A stretch of 64,000 bases of DNA from Nocardia beijingensis NBRC 16342 (GTDB lineage: Bacteria > Actinomycetota > Actinomycetes > Mycobacteriales > Mycobacteriaceae): NCBI RefSeq assembly GCF_001612785.1, contig NZ_BDBC01000055.1, positions 1-64,000 of the forward strand, given 5' to 3'. This document shows positions 25,886 to 34,381 of this stretch, one piece after another. The notes under the pieces were generated by a model. It was given only the letters and a program-made list of their open reading frames with translations, made no database searches and had not been told where the DNA came from. Made by a program: the position numbers and the translations under genes. Each line of letters starts with the position of its first letter. Within the stretch, counting starts at the first letter, position 1.

Positions 25886-26329
25886 TCACGAATGTGATCG
25901 GGAAGCCTGTGTTTCGACACAGTCGGGGCACAGGCCCCAGTAGATGACCTCGGCCTCGTCGATCGAGAAGCCACTGTCATCGGACGCGGTCAAACAGGGG
26001 GCGTCGCCGATGGCGCAGTCGACATCGGCGATCACCCCGCAAGCTCGGCATACGACGTGATGGTGGTTGTCGCCGACCCGCGATTCGTAGCGGGCGACGG
26101 ACCCGGACGGCTGGATACGCCGGACCAGGCCGGTGGCGGTGAGCGCGTTCAACGAGTCGTACACCGTCTGATGGGACACCTCGGGCAGAGCGGATCGGAC
26201 GGCGCGGATGATCGACTCCGTGTCGGCGTGTGGATGGTCGTGCACCGCGCTGAGCACCGCGACCCGGGGACGGGTCACGCGCAGCGAAACTCCTCGCAGC
26301 ATCTGCTGGAATTCCGAGGCCGTTGGCAT
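25886..26329 (-). CDS. furA: Ferric-uptake-type regulator FurA
   Basis: A 147-residue Fur-family repressor. The winged helix (residues 15-85, RVTRPRVAVLSAVHDHPHADTESI, HQTVYDSLNAL) and metal-binding C-terminus (SRVGDNHHHVVCRACGVIADVDC, GLCPDCVE with two CxxC pairs) match mycobacterial FurA nearly residue for residue. It represses itself and katG in a metal- and peroxide-dependent way. Start ATG 26329 is set by this alignment; the longer frame is rejected. The promoter region just upstream has TTGACT followed by TTCCAGAA, in the place expected for the furA promoter and operator. Confidence 0.95.
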   Translation of the reverse strand: MPTASEFQQMLRGVSLRVTRPRVAVLSAVHDHPHADTESIIRAVRSALPEVSHQTVYDSLNALTATGLVRRIQPSGSVARYESRVGDNHHHVVCRACGVIADVDCAIGDAPCLTASDDSGFSIDEAEVIYWGLCPDCVETQASRSHS

Positions 26330-26630
26330 GCACGGAAGTCTCGTCCGTTTTCTGGAACGAGTCAAGAGTTTGTTTCGAAGTCGCGCTGTGCTAGCGGTTG
26401 CCCCGGAGGGGCCTCGGGGACTGCCGGGCAGCGTACCCAGTGGGGCGCGAGGCGCGGGCGCGTTTGCGCGATCCGATCGTGCCGGGGCCCCTCCGGCTAC
26501 GGACGGGCAACCCCGCGGGCTCCCCGCGCCGCGGTCGGGCAACCGATCAGGGGCGAGGGTTCGTACGGGTCCATCGCCCGCGTTCCCGGCCGCCGGCCGC
26601 GGCGCAGCGGCGGCAGGTCGCGATTCGGGA
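26330..26630. other. Intergenic region upstream of furA, with a long-loop inverted repeat
   Basis: No coding potential is seen in these 301 bases. Apart from the furA promoter they hold a 15-bp inverted repeat with one mismatch (26403-26417 and 26482-26496, arms CCGGAGGGGCC...) around a 64-base spacer. It could form a cruciform or serve as a terminator for the alcohol dehydrogenase transcript that ends at 26631. The role is unknown. Confidence 0.45.
26343..26365 (-). promoter_or_regulatory. furA promoter/operator region
   Basis: On the minus strand TTGACT (26360-26365) acts as a good -35. It is followed by CGTTCCAGAAAACGGAC, an A-rich sequence that resembles the FurA-binding region known upstream of furA in mycobacteria. 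It ends 14 bases before the ATG, so the transcript leader would be very short. Binding is inferred from position and resemblance. Confidence 0.5.
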
Positions 26631-27800
26631 TCACGGCCGGAAAACGGAGCGGATGCAGCCTTCCTTCTTGTGCTTGAAGATGTCGTAGCCGTATACCGCG
26701 TCGTCGAGCGGCATGTCGTGGGTGATCAGGTACGAGGGGTCGAGATCGCCCTGCTGGACGTAGTCGAACATGCGGGGGACGAATCGCTGGCCGTATTGCT
26801 GGGCGCTGCGGATGGTGAGGCCCTTGTTCGTCACGATGCCCATCGGGAATTTGTCGGTGAGGCCGTAGACGCCGAGCACCGAGACGATTCCACCTTTCCG
26901 GCACGCGAGAATCGCTTCCCGCAACGGCGTCGCGCGATCCGTTTCCAGCCGCAGCAGTTGTTTGGCCCGATCGTAGAGCTGCTGAAGTCCGGTACCGTGG
27001 CCTTCCATGCCGACGGCGTCGATGCAGGCGTCCGGGCCGCGACCGCCGGTGCTCTCGCGCAGGAATTCCTGGACGCTGTCGACGGCGGTGTAGTCGATCG
27101 TCTCTGCGTCGAATCGCTCTTTCGCCACGCGCAGCCGTTCGGGAAAACGGTCGATCATGAAAATCCGGTCGGCGCCGAGTAGTCGAGCGGTGTGCCCGGC
27201 CATCAATCCGACGCCACCGCTGCCCCACACCGCGACGGTGTCGCCGGGGTGGATGTCACAGAATTCGGCGCCCATCAGGCCGGTCGGCACGGCATCGGAC
27301 AGGAAGAGCGCCTGTTCGTCGGTGATACCGTCCGGTATACGGAAGCAGTTGGTGTCGCCGAAGGGGACACGAACATATTGCGCGTGCGAGCCCTGATAAC
27401 CCCCGAAGGGGTGGGTGTAGCCGTAGATTCCGCCGGTCGGGTAGCCGAGAATCGGTTGCTGCACGGCGGCGTTGGGGTTGGTGGTGTCGCACAGGGAATA
27501 CAGTTCGTGGTCGCAATACCAGCACGACGAGCATCCGATGAAAGACGGAACCACGACCCGGTCGCCGACGGCGGTTGAGGTGACTTCGGCTCCGGTTTCC
27601 ACGACTTCGCCCATGAATTCGTGTCCGAAGACGTCGCCTTCCCGCATTCCCGGCAGATATCCGTCGATGAAATGCAGATCGGACCCGCAAGTGGTGGTCA
27701 GGCGGACCTGGACGATGACATCGTGCGGATTGACCAGCACCGGGTCGGGGACGTTTTCCACGGCGAGGTCGTCGACGCCGTTCCAGCACAGCGCATGCAT
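26631..27800 (-). CDS. Zinc-dependent alcohol dehydrogenase, glutathione-independent formaldehyde dehydrogenase-like
   Basis: A 389-residue medium-chain dehydrogenase. Catalytic zinc ligands are in TTCGSDLH and GHEFMGEV, the four structural-zinc Cys are in GCSSCWYCDHELYSLC, and the Rossmann motif is VAVWGSGGVGLMAG with an Asp (MIDRFPERL) selecting NAD. The long insertion after GIDAVGMEGHG-like sequence places it in the formaldehyde dehydrogenase/dismutase branch rather than simple alcohol dehydrogenases. It probably oxidises formaldehyde or other aldehydes and alcohols without glutathione. The start has GGAGGAG upstream. It lies 12 bases after the SRPBCC gene, with which it forms an operon. 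Confidence 0.88.
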   Translation of the reverse strand: MHALCWNGVDDLAVENVPDPVLVNPHDVIVQVRLTTTCGSDLHFIDGYLPGMREGDVFGHEFMGEVVETGAEVTSTAVGDRVVVPSFIGCSSCWYCDHELYSLCDTTNPNAAVQQPILGYPTGGIYGYTHPFGGYQGSHAQYVRVPFGDTNCFRIPDGITDEQALFLSDAVPTGLMGAEFCDIHPGDTVAVWGSGGVGLMAGHTARLLGADRIFMIDRFPERLRVAKERFDAETIDYTAVDSVQEFLRESTGGRGPDACIDAVGMEGHGTGLQQLYDRAKQLLRLETDRATPLREAILACRKGGIVSVLGVYGLTDKFPMGIVTNKGLTIRSAQQYGQRFVPRMFDYVQQGDLDPSYLITHDMPLDDAVYGYDIFKHKKEGCIRSVFRP

Positions 27801-27812
27801 GTCTCCTCCTGT

Positions 27813-28337
27813 TCACCGAGCCGAAGAGCGCGCGCTCGGATTGTGGGCCAGGGTGGGCATTTCGCCGGTCTGCAGCCGGGCTCGAGCACGGTAGAGGGCG
27901 GTGAACATGCCCGCGCCGGTCAGCAGGTCGGGCAGCGGGGTCTTGGCTCGCATCGTCACCTCGGTGCCGAGATCGCGCGGTGCTTCCCGGAAGCTCAGTT
28001 CGATTTCGAGACCTCGGCTTCCGGAAGGGGCGTCCTGGTCGTCCGCGCCGACGAACCGGAAGTGCCCTTCGTCCTCGCGCAGCGTGGTCTTCCAGGTCGT
28101 GCGTCCATCGGCGCCTGCGTACAGCGTCCATTCGTAGATGGACGGTGCGGGCGATGCGACCTCGGCGACGTCGCCGAGCACGTCGGACAGGTTCGCCGGG
28201 TCGCGCCAGAACTGTTCGACCTCGGCGCGTGGCCGGGCGATGGTTACGGTCTGGCTGCCCGAGTAGCTGCTCGCGGACTCGATCACCCGCCCCACGAGAT
28301 CGCCGATCAGGTGTCTGGTGTCATCGATGTAGTGCAT
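27813..28337 (-). CDS. SRPBCC (polyketide cyclase/dehydrase-like) family protein
   Basis: A 174-residue helix-grip protein. The core runs from SGSQTVTIARPRAEVEQFWRDPANLSDVLGDV to the C-terminal helix LTGAGMFTALYRARARLQTGE. This pattern (TIxxPxxEVxxFWxDPxNL) marks the START/SRPBCC lipid- or ligand-binding fold. In related genomes such proteins sit beside formaldehyde-dehydrogenase-like genes, as here, where it is the first gene of a two-gene operon. No catalytic residue can be assigned. GAGGAGG six bases before ATG 28337 fixes the start and rejects a 14-residue extension. Confidence 0.8.
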   Translation of the reverse strand: MHYIDDTRHLIGDLVGRVIESASSYSGSQTVTIARPRAEVEQFWRDPANLSDVLGDVAEVASPAPSIYEWTLYAGADGRTTWKTTLREDEGHFRFVGADDQDAPSGSRGLEIELSFREAPRDLGTEVTMRAKTPLPDLLTGAGMFTALYRARARLQTGEMPTLAHNPSARSSAR

Positions 28338-28504
28338 GGGCCCTCCTCTCGCTCTCCGTGGTCGCAAGCCACCCGGCACACACGAGAAGCGCCGTGCCCT
28401 GCGGTCCGGCAGGAACTCTCTCGCCAGCGGCTACCCGCGACCGGGAACGCCAAACCGTTCCCCGCCGACTCCGGCGGCATCCGCTCGCGCCGCAGCGCCG
28501 CCGA

Positions 28505-29266
28505 TCATCTCGATCGGCTGATCTCGGCCTGCTTCGCGGCCAGCCGCGCGGTGAATTCCGGCGATTCGAGCGAGGCGAGCTGCGGCGCGATCTCGGCGTC
28601 GACGGCGTCGGCGTGCGCGTCGAGGCTCGCGGTGCGGCGCATGGTGCGTTTGGTGGTGACGAGCAGATCGCGCGGCGCTTCGCCCGCACCAGCGGCGAAG
28701 TCGATCGCTCCGGCGAGCAGCGCGTCGTGATCGCCGTCGATCACCCGGTGCGCCAATCCGGCGGCGAGCGCGGCCTCGGCGTCCAGGATCTCGCCGAACA
28801 GCGTCATCGCTGCGGCCCGTTGCGGTCCGACGGCGCGTTGCAGCATCCAGGTCATCCCGCCGCCGGGATGCAGGCCGAGCCGCAGGAATCGCGCGTCGAA
28901 CCGGGCGCGCGGACCGGCGATCCTGACGTCGGCGGCCAACGCGAGATTGAGTCCGGCGCCGACGGCGGCTCCGCCGACCGCCGCGATGGTCGGCAACGCG
29001 CAGCGCGCGATCGCGAGGAACCCGTCGTAGATCGCCCGCAGTCCCTCCTCGCGGGCCGCGCCGAGCGCGCTCAGATCGGCTCCCGCGCAGAAAGCGGGCG
29101 GCGTTCCGGTGACGACGACCGCGTGCACGCCGGTATCACCCTCCGCCGCGGCGACCGCGGCGGCCAGACCTTCCGACAGCGCCGGTGTCAACGCGTTGCG
29201 CCGATCCGGGTCGTGCACGGTGATGACCGCGACCTTGTCCTGCCGCTCACTGCTGATCTCCGCCAT
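28505..29266 (-). CDS. Enoyl-CoA hydratase/isomerase family protein (crotonase fold)
   Basis: A 253-residue crotonase. The first oxyanion-hole segment is PPAFCAGADLSALG and the second GGAAVGAGLNLALAADVRI. The position of the second catalytic Glu is occupied by a Gly/His-rich LGLHPGGGMTWML, as in several actinobacterial EchA paralogues without classical hydratase chemistry. Substrate unknown. ATG 29266 starts MAEISSERQDKVAVITVHD; the upstream extension is non-conserved. The ribosome site is weak. It is transcribed in the same direction as the GH19-domain gene but there is no obvious functional link. Confidence 0.88.
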   Translation of the reverse strand: MAEISSERQDKVAVITVHDPDRRNALTPALSEGLAAAVAAAEGDTGVHAVVVTGTPPAFCAGADLSALGAAREEGLRAIYDGFLAIARCALPTIAAVGGAAVGAGLNLALAADVRIAGPRARFDARFLRLGLHPGGGMTWMLQRAVGPQRAAAMTLFGEILDAEAALAAGLAHRVIDGDHDALLAGAIDFAAGAGEAPRDLLVTTKRTMRRTASLDAHADAVDAEIAPQLASLESPEFTARLAAKQAEISRSR

Positions 29267-29348
29267 GACCGGATCGTAGGCGTCGGCGGCGTCCGTGAGA
29301 CGCCGGGGCGCGTGCGGGCCTGTGGCTGCGCGTCGAACCTTCTCGCGT

Positions 29349-30539
29349 TCAGTCCGCGTCGAGCACCTTGCGGGCACGGTCGTAGTACTCGCGCCGCTCC
29401 GCAGCACCGTTCGTGCCGCCGTTGATCGATCTGCCGATCGCGCCGATGTCCGATTCGTCGGCCTGATCGTTCAAGTTCTCGGCGTCCCAGAACCACCCGG
29501 CGGTGGCGAAGGCGTACTTCGGATCGGCGGCCAGCTCGCGATCACCGACGAAATCGACACCGAGGGCCTCGCTCGCCTTCCGATAGTTGTCGCGGCCGGT
29601 CAGCTGCAACGCGCCGCGGCCGTGGAAGCGGGCTCCGTCGCCGGGCTCGGTGTTGCCCAAGCTGCGGCCGACGCCGGACTGCGGCCCGTAATTGCGATCG
29701 AAATATCCGTTGTCCCCGTATTCCTCGAGCGTTTTCAGGTCGTCGGTTTCCACCGCGAGCTGGGCGAGGAAGGCGGCTTCCCGCTTCGGCGAATCTATCC
29801 CGTAGTCGCGCATCGCCTGGTTGAGGTAGGGTAGATATTCCCGCAATTTCGCGCGCGAGGTGCCGGGAAATATCCGTTCCAACTGTTCCAGGGTCAGTGG
29901 TCCCAGCGTCCCGGCCCGGTCGGCGTTGTGCCCGGCCACCGCGGCGAACTTCGTCTCCACCCGCACGAGCGTCGCGACGACTTCGGTCAGCAGCGCCTTC
30001 TCCTCTGCCGGCAGCAATATCATCGCGCGGGCCGAAACGACGACGGCAGCGGCTTGCAGCAGCGGCGCCAGACGGGCCGCCTCGTCTCTGATCGTTGTGA
30101 TCAACTCGGTGTTGTCTTTCGCGACGTCGCCCACCTTGGCGGAAACCCCAGTGGCCTGGGCTTTCAGATCGGTGGCGAGCCGGGCCAGCTTTCCGGACTT
30201 CTCGTTGTAACGCGTGGTCACGACGGACTTGTTCGCCACGTCGTACAGGTCGGCCTCATCGAGCAGGACGATCAGGTCGGGGATGTCCTCGGTGTGTCCG
30301 CTGCCGAGTTGGTCGACCATGAGATCGAGGGCATTCCGGGTGAACTCGACGACTTCCCGCAACGTGGCGGAGGCTTGGGGTGGGGCGATGAGGCTCTCGA
30401 TCTGTTCGCGGGCATCGGCGATCGCCGAGGACGCCGCCGTGGTCGATTTCGCCCCCGGCACCTTGGCAGGCAGTGCGAGCAGACCGTAACGCGCCCGCCC
30501 CCAGGGATCCGCCGCCAAAGGGTCGTACTGGGAGCCCAT
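29349..30539 (-). CDS. GH19 chitinase/lysozyme-type domain behind a long helical N-terminal domain, no signal peptide
   Basis: 396 residues. Residues 1-205 are predicted largely helical (repeated Ala/Leu/Val heptads) with no known domain. Residues about 212-394 are a GH19-like catalytic domain: AAFLAQLAVETDDLKTLEE with catalytic Glu264 and the second acid near Glu272/273, then DGARFHGRGALQLTGRDNY and AGWFWDAENLNDQADESD. Such domains cleave chitin or peptidoglycan. The MGSQYDPLAADPWG start has no signal peptide or Tat motif, so export would need another route, or the target is intracellular or reached by lysis. No holin or phage genes are adjacent. Confidence 0.8.
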   Translation of the reverse strand: MGSQYDPLAADPWGRARYGLLALPAKVPGAKSTTAASSAIADAREQIESLIAPPQASATLREVVEFTRNALDLMVDQLGSGHTEDIPDLIVLLDEADLYDVANKSVVTTRYNEKSGKLARLATDLKAQATGVSAKVGDVAKDNTELITTIRDEAARLAPLLQAAAVVVSARAMILLPAEEKALLTEVVATLVRVETKFAAVAGHNADRAGTLGPLTLEQLERIFPGTSRAKLREYLPYLNQAMRDYGIDSPKREAAFLAQLAVETDDLKTLEEYGDNGYFDRNYGPQSGVGRSLGNTEPGDGARFHGRGALQLTGRDNYRKASEALGVDFVGDRELAADPKYAFATAGWFWDAENLNDQADESDIGAIGRSINGGTNGAAERREYYDRARKVLDAD

Positions 30540-30717
30540 GGCCACGATCTTTTCGCATGCTCGGCTTCGGCGTCCGTCGATGTGTCCCCAGGCGTGACGA
30601 CGCGGCCTGCGCACGCACCGTGGCGAGGGCGCCGCCGATCGGGCGGCGCGGCTCGGCGCAAGTGGCACGCAAGAATCCGCAAGAGCCGAGCAATGTCGCC
30701 GCCGCACAGTGGTTTCC

Positions 30718-31485
30718 ATGAACGCGGCGGCCGAATTGCAGCGCAGCATCCGCACCGTGACCGGAGTCCCGGTGGTCGTCACCGCCGTGCATTCGGCCAC
30801 CCGCTTCACCGACAACACCCGTCAGGTCCCCGATTACCGCAAGGGCCGGGTGCTGCTCGCCGGCGACGCCGCGCACGTGCACTCGCCGTTCGGAGGCCAG
30901 GGCCTGAATCTCGGCATCGGCGACGCGGTCGACCTGGGCTGGAAGCTGGCCGCCGAGGTGCGCGGCTGGGCGCCCGACGGCTTGCTCGACACCTACACCG
31001 CCGAACGGCATCCCGTCGGCGCCTGGGTGCTGGAGTGGACGAGGGCGCAGGTCGCGTTGATGCGCACCGACATGCGCAGTCGCGCCCTGCGCGCCGTCGT
31101 CACCGAACTGCTCGCCTCGCGGGACGGAGCGACCGGCGTGTTCGAGCGCATCTCCGGTGTCCGGCACCGCTACGACCTCGGCGGGACCCACCCGCTCGTC
31201 GGGAAGGTCACTCCCGACGTGGAATTGGCCGACGGCACCCGCCTCGGCGCGCATTTCACCGGAGCCGAGGGCGTCCTGCTCGACCTCGCCGATTCCGCCG
31301 ACCTGCGCTCCCGCGCCGCGGGGTGGTCCGGGCGGGTGCGCGTCGTCACCGCGAAAGCCGCACAGCCGCGCGAGCTTTCGGCGCTCCTGGTGCGTCCCGA
31401 CGGTTGTGTCGCCTGGGCTGCCGACGGCGGCGACCTGGACGGTGTCGAGGAGTCGCTGGCCCGTTGGTTCGGCGCTCCCGCCTGA
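30718..31485 (+). pseudogene. Truncated class A FAD monooxygenase (C-terminal part only)
   Basis: A 255-residue frame matching the C-terminal half of aromatic/rifampicin-type FAD monooxygenases. It has the second FAD motif GRVLLAGDAAHVHSPFGGQGLNLG, LGWKLAAEVRGWAPDGLLDTYTAERHPVG and the thioredoxin-like tail SALLVRPDGCVAWAADGGD. The N-terminal Rossmann GxGxxG and the DG motif, about 240 residues in intact homologues, are missing; only 178 bases separate it from the opposite gene. A protein could start at ATG 30718 but could not bind FAD normally. The truncation point is near 30715. The tail resembles the Rox/pentachlorophenol-hydroxylase branch. Confidence 0.8.
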
Positions 31486-31507
31486 CCTCCGCACCGACCG
31501 TGCCGTA

Positions 31508-31523
31508 CCCGGCGAGCGCCGGG
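31508..31523. terminator. Putative terminator hairpin between convergent genes
   Basis: CCCGGC-GAGC-GCCGGG, flanked by further complementary bases (GACCG and CGGTC), lies between the stop of the truncated monooxygenase and the stop of the gene at 31530. Confidence 0.45.
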
Positions 31524-31529
31524 CCGCGG

Positions 31530-32189
31530 TCAGCTCAGCAGCCGTTGTTCCAGTTGCGCGAGGACGGCTCGGTTGCGCTGCGCGTCCAGGGCGAGCGCGG
31601 CGGCCCAGACGTGCGCCGAGATGACTCCGGTCTGGACGCGGTCGATCCAGTCGTGAATGGTGCTGCGCCGATCGAGGGTGTCGCTGTCGAAGGTGATCGG
31701 TTCGAGCTCCGGCAGATGCACATAGCGCAGCTGGGTGATCTCCCTTCCGCGGGCGTCGAAGATGCTGGCGGCCCAGACTTCCTCGGGAGTGGAGTCCGGC
31801 GCGGTGGTGCCGGTGTCCGGTTCGTTGTCGATCCCGTGCACGACGGCGTCCGCGGCGGCTTGGTGGGCCAGCCCGAATCCCCAGAGGCGGCCGTGCATCC
31901 CGGTCATCATCCGTCCGGCGATGTCCAGGATCGGGGAGCCCGCGACGGTGGGGCTGTCATTGGGTGAGAATTCCGCGAAGCCCGCCGCGCTGGTGCTGTC
32001 GTCGTCGCCGGTGCCGGTGAAACCCCAGATGTGCACGAGGCCGGTGTCGCTGGTCGGCGCTCCGCTGCGGCGCGTGATCATGGCCGGCAGCAGGATGTCG
32101 ATGACGGATCGGGCCGGATACCGGATCGCCGGTACGGTGTCCGAACGACGTGTGCTGGTGTTGCGCTTGTGGTTCCGGCGGCCGGACAT
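31530..32189 (-). CDS. Conserved-looking protein of unknown function
   Basis: A 219-residue soluble protein with no membrane segment or signal peptide. It has an Arg/Lys/Ser/Thr-rich N-terminus (MSGRRNHKRNTSTRRSD), a Gly/Ser/Asp-rich middle (LVHIWGFTGTGDDDSTSAAGFAEFSPNDSP) and a helical C-terminus (TIHDWIDRVQTGVISAHVWAAALALDAQRNRAVLAQLEQRL). Some Trp-rich phrases (HGRLWGFGLAHQAA, EEVWAASIFDARGREITQLRYVHLPELE) suggest a folded beta domain. I do not recognise it. GGAG seven bases before ATG 32189 supports the start. The 323 bases upstream to the next gene hold a perfect 12-bp palindrome. Confidence 0.6.
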   Translation of the reverse strand: MSGRRNHKRNTSTRRSDTVPAIRYPARSVIDILLPAMITRRSGAPTSDTGLVHIWGFTGTGDDDSTSAAGFAEFSPNDSPTVAGSPILDIAGRMMTGMHGRLWGFGLAHQAAADAVVHGIDNEPDTGTTAPDSTPEEVWAASIFDARGREITQLRYVHLPELEPITFDSDTLDRRSTIHDWIDRVQTGVISAHVWAAALALDAQRNRAVLAQLEQRLLS

Positions 32190-32512
32190 GAGCGTCTCCG
32201 TCGAAGTGTGGTTGCGGACAAGACATCGACCCGGTGGTAGTCAGCGCTGTCAGTGTAGATAGATCGACCGGTGACGTTGTCGACAACAACACATACTCGT
32301 GCGCGCCGGACGCCAGGTTGCCCTGCCCCGCCGACCGCGCGCGGTGCACCGGCTCGCCGCATGCCGTGGGCTGTTCGCCCAGGTGGCGGCAGGCGGCGGA
32401 CGGTTCAGCGGTCGGATCTCCCGGTGCGGCGCCGGCATCAGGGCGTATTGTCAAGCCCCGCTGGCGGACTCGCTCCGGCAGCACAGGCGGGGGCGTGCCT
32501 GCGGGCGGGTGG
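32190..32512. other. Intergenic region with a 12-bp palindrome
   Basis: No convincing gene is seen in these 323 bases. They contain the perfect palindrome GTTGTCGACAAC (32276-32287), 87 bases upstream of the unknown gene at 32189, and an AT-richer stretch (32250-32272) in which a minus-strand TACACT could be a -10 element. A regulatory role is inferred. Confidence 0.4.
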
Positions 32513-33733
32513 TCAAGCGGTGCGATCCAGCTGCGGTGCCGAATCCCCGATGGTGGCCTCGGTTTCGCCGATGAGGCGGCGCAGGAAGGCTTCCTGCTGC
32601 TCGCGCCCGTGGACGGCGGCGCGGTCGAGTCCGCCGGGGGTCAGGTGGGTGTAGGCGGTGCGCGCCAGGTTGACGGGGATGCGCAGGGCCGGGTACCAGG
32701 GCGGCACGTAGGGCAGGCCGAGCACCCGCATCGCTTTGGGCCCGAGGAAGGCGCTGCTCATGGACAGGTGCTTGGCGCGGGCGAGCCGTCCGCGCAGCGT
32801 GGGCAGATCGGGATAGGACCAGTGCAGGGGATCGTCGGCCATGGGCCGGGCGAGCTGGCGGCTGGTCTCGTCGGGATTGGTGATGGCGGTCATGCAGTGG
32901 TCGAGGACGGCGATGCCGTCGCGGAAACTGGTGGGCAGCCATTGGTCTTCGACGCCGATGAGCCAGCCGACGTAGCGGGTGAGGTGGGCGGCGGCGGCCA
33001 GCTCGCGCGGGGAGAGGACGACGCCGAGCGCCATGCCGCCGACGACGGGTGCGAGCAGGGCGCCGACGAGGGTGGCGGCCATGTCGGTCTGGTTGATCGG
33101 CAGGCCCCATTCCTCGGTGCGCCAATCGGGCATGGCCACGACGTGCCTGCGGACCAGGGAATGGATGAGCCGCACGTGCAGGGTGGAGCGGTAGCCGACA
33201 CCGTGACGGTCCATGCCGTTCTCGGTGGACACGTCCATCGCCCATTGCAGGGTTTCGGCGAACCGGCGGGCGGGCCCTTTCTCCAGGGCGCCGGTGCGCA
33301 GCAGCGTCTTGTTGAAACCGGAGGCCAGATAGCCGCCGATGAAGGAGACGTCGCGCGCGAAGTACAGCCCGTCGTTGCCGCCGGATCGGAACACGCGCTC
33401 GCCGTCGCGCAGCAGCCGCGGATCGACCCAGGCCGGGGTCGCCTCCACGACGGTGAAGAATTCGCGCAGCGGCGCGGGCGCGCCGGGGACGCTGTCGATG
33501 CCCGACCGCAATGCCCGCTCGAACAACGGACGTGTGCCCGCCATGCCTTCGGCGTACATCCACTCGACGAGGCGGTCCATCGGCTCGTCGCCGACCAGCA
33601 GCGATTCGCCGAGCGATTGCCAGCGCTGCGCGGAGGGCTTCCCGATGCGCAGCAGCGCGGCGAACGGGCCGAGGCCGGGCGCCTTACGGGGCCGGTCGGG
33701 ATGGCGTGCGGGGATGGTCGCGGACGTGGTCAT
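32513..33733 (-). CDS. MpaB/latex-clearing-protein-like oxygenase (DUF2236)
   Basis: 406 residues of the ER-bound oxygenase MpaB/DUF2236/Lcp superfamily, heme b oxygenases that include rubber-cleaving Lcp. The conserved core GFNKTLLRTGAL, ENGMDRHGVGYRSTLHVRLIHSLVRRHV contains His191 at the place of the proximal heme His of Lcp, and later PINQTDMAATLV and YVGWLIGVEDQWLP are family hallmarks. Length fits Lcp, but I see no Tat/Sec signal, so secretion and polyisoprene as substrate are uncertain. The TetR gene upstream overlaps its start by 50 bases, resembling the lcpR-lcp arrangement. ATG 33733 has GGAG upstream. Confidence 0.75.
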   Translation of the reverse strand: MTTSATIPARHPDRPRKAPGLGPFAALLRIGKPSAQRWQSLGESLLVGDEPMDRLVEWMYAEGMAGTRPLFERALRSGIDSVPGAPAPLREFFTVVEATPAWVDPRLLRDGERVFRSGGNDGLYFARDVSFIGGYLASGFNKTLLRTGALEKGPARRFAETLQWAMDVSTENGMDRHGVGYRSTLHVRLIHSLVRRHVVAMPDWRTEEWGLPINQTDMAATLVGALLAPVVGGMALGVVLSPRELAAAAHLTRYVGWLIGVEDQWLPTSFRDGIAVLDHCMTAITNPDETSRQLARPMADDPLHWSYPDLPTLRGRLARAKHLSMSSAFLGPKAMRVLGLPYVPPWYPALRIPVNLARTAYTHLTPGGLDRAAVHGREQQEAFLRRLIGETEATIGDSAPQLDRTA

Positions 33734-34346
33734 GGGAGGGCTCCTCATCGGGGCGGGTGATGCCGTGTTTCAGCAACGGCACGATGGTGGTGCGGACGAA
33801 GGCGCGGGCGCGCACGTCGTCGGTGAAGTCGACGCTGCCGCCGCCCGGGGTGAGCAGCAGCGAATGGGCGAGGCGCGCAACGAGTTCGGCGACCGGGCGT
33901 GGGTCGTATTCGTCGACGAGGCCAGCGGACTGGGCGTGGGTGATCATGCCGACGATGTACTCGATGCCGATGGAGACCAGGCGTTCGCCCTGCACCGTGG
34001 AGAAGCGCAACGCTTCGTCGGGCGCGACCCGCAGCAGCTGGGTGACCAGCCGGTGGATGCGGGTCTGCAACAGGACGTACAGCGTCGTGTCCTCGATCTG
34101 GGCGTCCACACCGGTGGCGGTGGCGGCGATCGCGGTGACCTCGGCGAGCATGCGGCGGGTCTCCCTGGCGAGCACCGCTTCGATCAGGTTGTCCTTGCCC
34201 GCGAACCGGCGATGGACGGTGATCCGGCTGAGCTCGGCCCTGCGGGCGATGTCCTCCATGCTGGCCCGGCGGATCCCGACCTGCAGGATGCGTTCCAGCG
34301 CGGCGTCCATGATCCGTTCGTCGACGCCGTCGGAACCCTCGCTCAT
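33684..34346 (-). CDS. TetR-family transcriptional regulator
   Basis: A 220-residue TetR repressor with an N-terminal helix-turn-helix (residues 8-55, ERIMDAALERILQVGIRRASMEDIARRAELSRITVHRRFAGKDNLIEAVL) and a ligand-binding helical domain. It overlaps the downstream oxygenase gene by 50 bases, so the two are translated from one transcript and the repressor most likely controls the oxygenase. The start ATG 34346 leaves 24 bases to a perfect 15-base palindrome that overlaps the -35 of its own promoter (TTGACT, 17 bases, TATGTT), a textbook autoregulation layout. Confidence 0.88.
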   Translation of the reverse strand: MSEGSDGVDERIMDAALERILQVGIRRASMEDIARRAELSRITVHRRFAGKDNLIEAVLARETRRMLAEVTAIAATATGVDAQIEDTTLYVLLQTRIHRLVTQLLRVAPDEALRFSTVQGERLVSIGIEYIVGMITHAQSAGLVDEYDPRPVAELVARLAHSLLLTPGGGSVDFTDDVRARAFVRTTIVPLLKHGITRPDEEPSHDHVRDHPRTPSRPAP

Positions 34347-34352
34347 GATACA

Positions 34353-34381
34353 AACATACAAAGATTGTGTCATTGAGTCAA
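34353..34381 (-). promoter_or_regulatory. Promoter of the TetR-oxygenase operon
   Basis: Minus-strand TTGACT (34376-34381), a 17-base spacer and TATGTT (34353-34358), in a locally AT-rich stretch immediately upstream of the TetR ATG. It overlaps the palindrome 34370-34384. Confidence 0.7.

Noticed and set aside
33733..33748. Longer start of the MpaB/Lcp-like gene at 33748
   Set aside because: The extra residues MRSPP have no ribosome site; ATG 33733 has GGAG upstream and matches the family.
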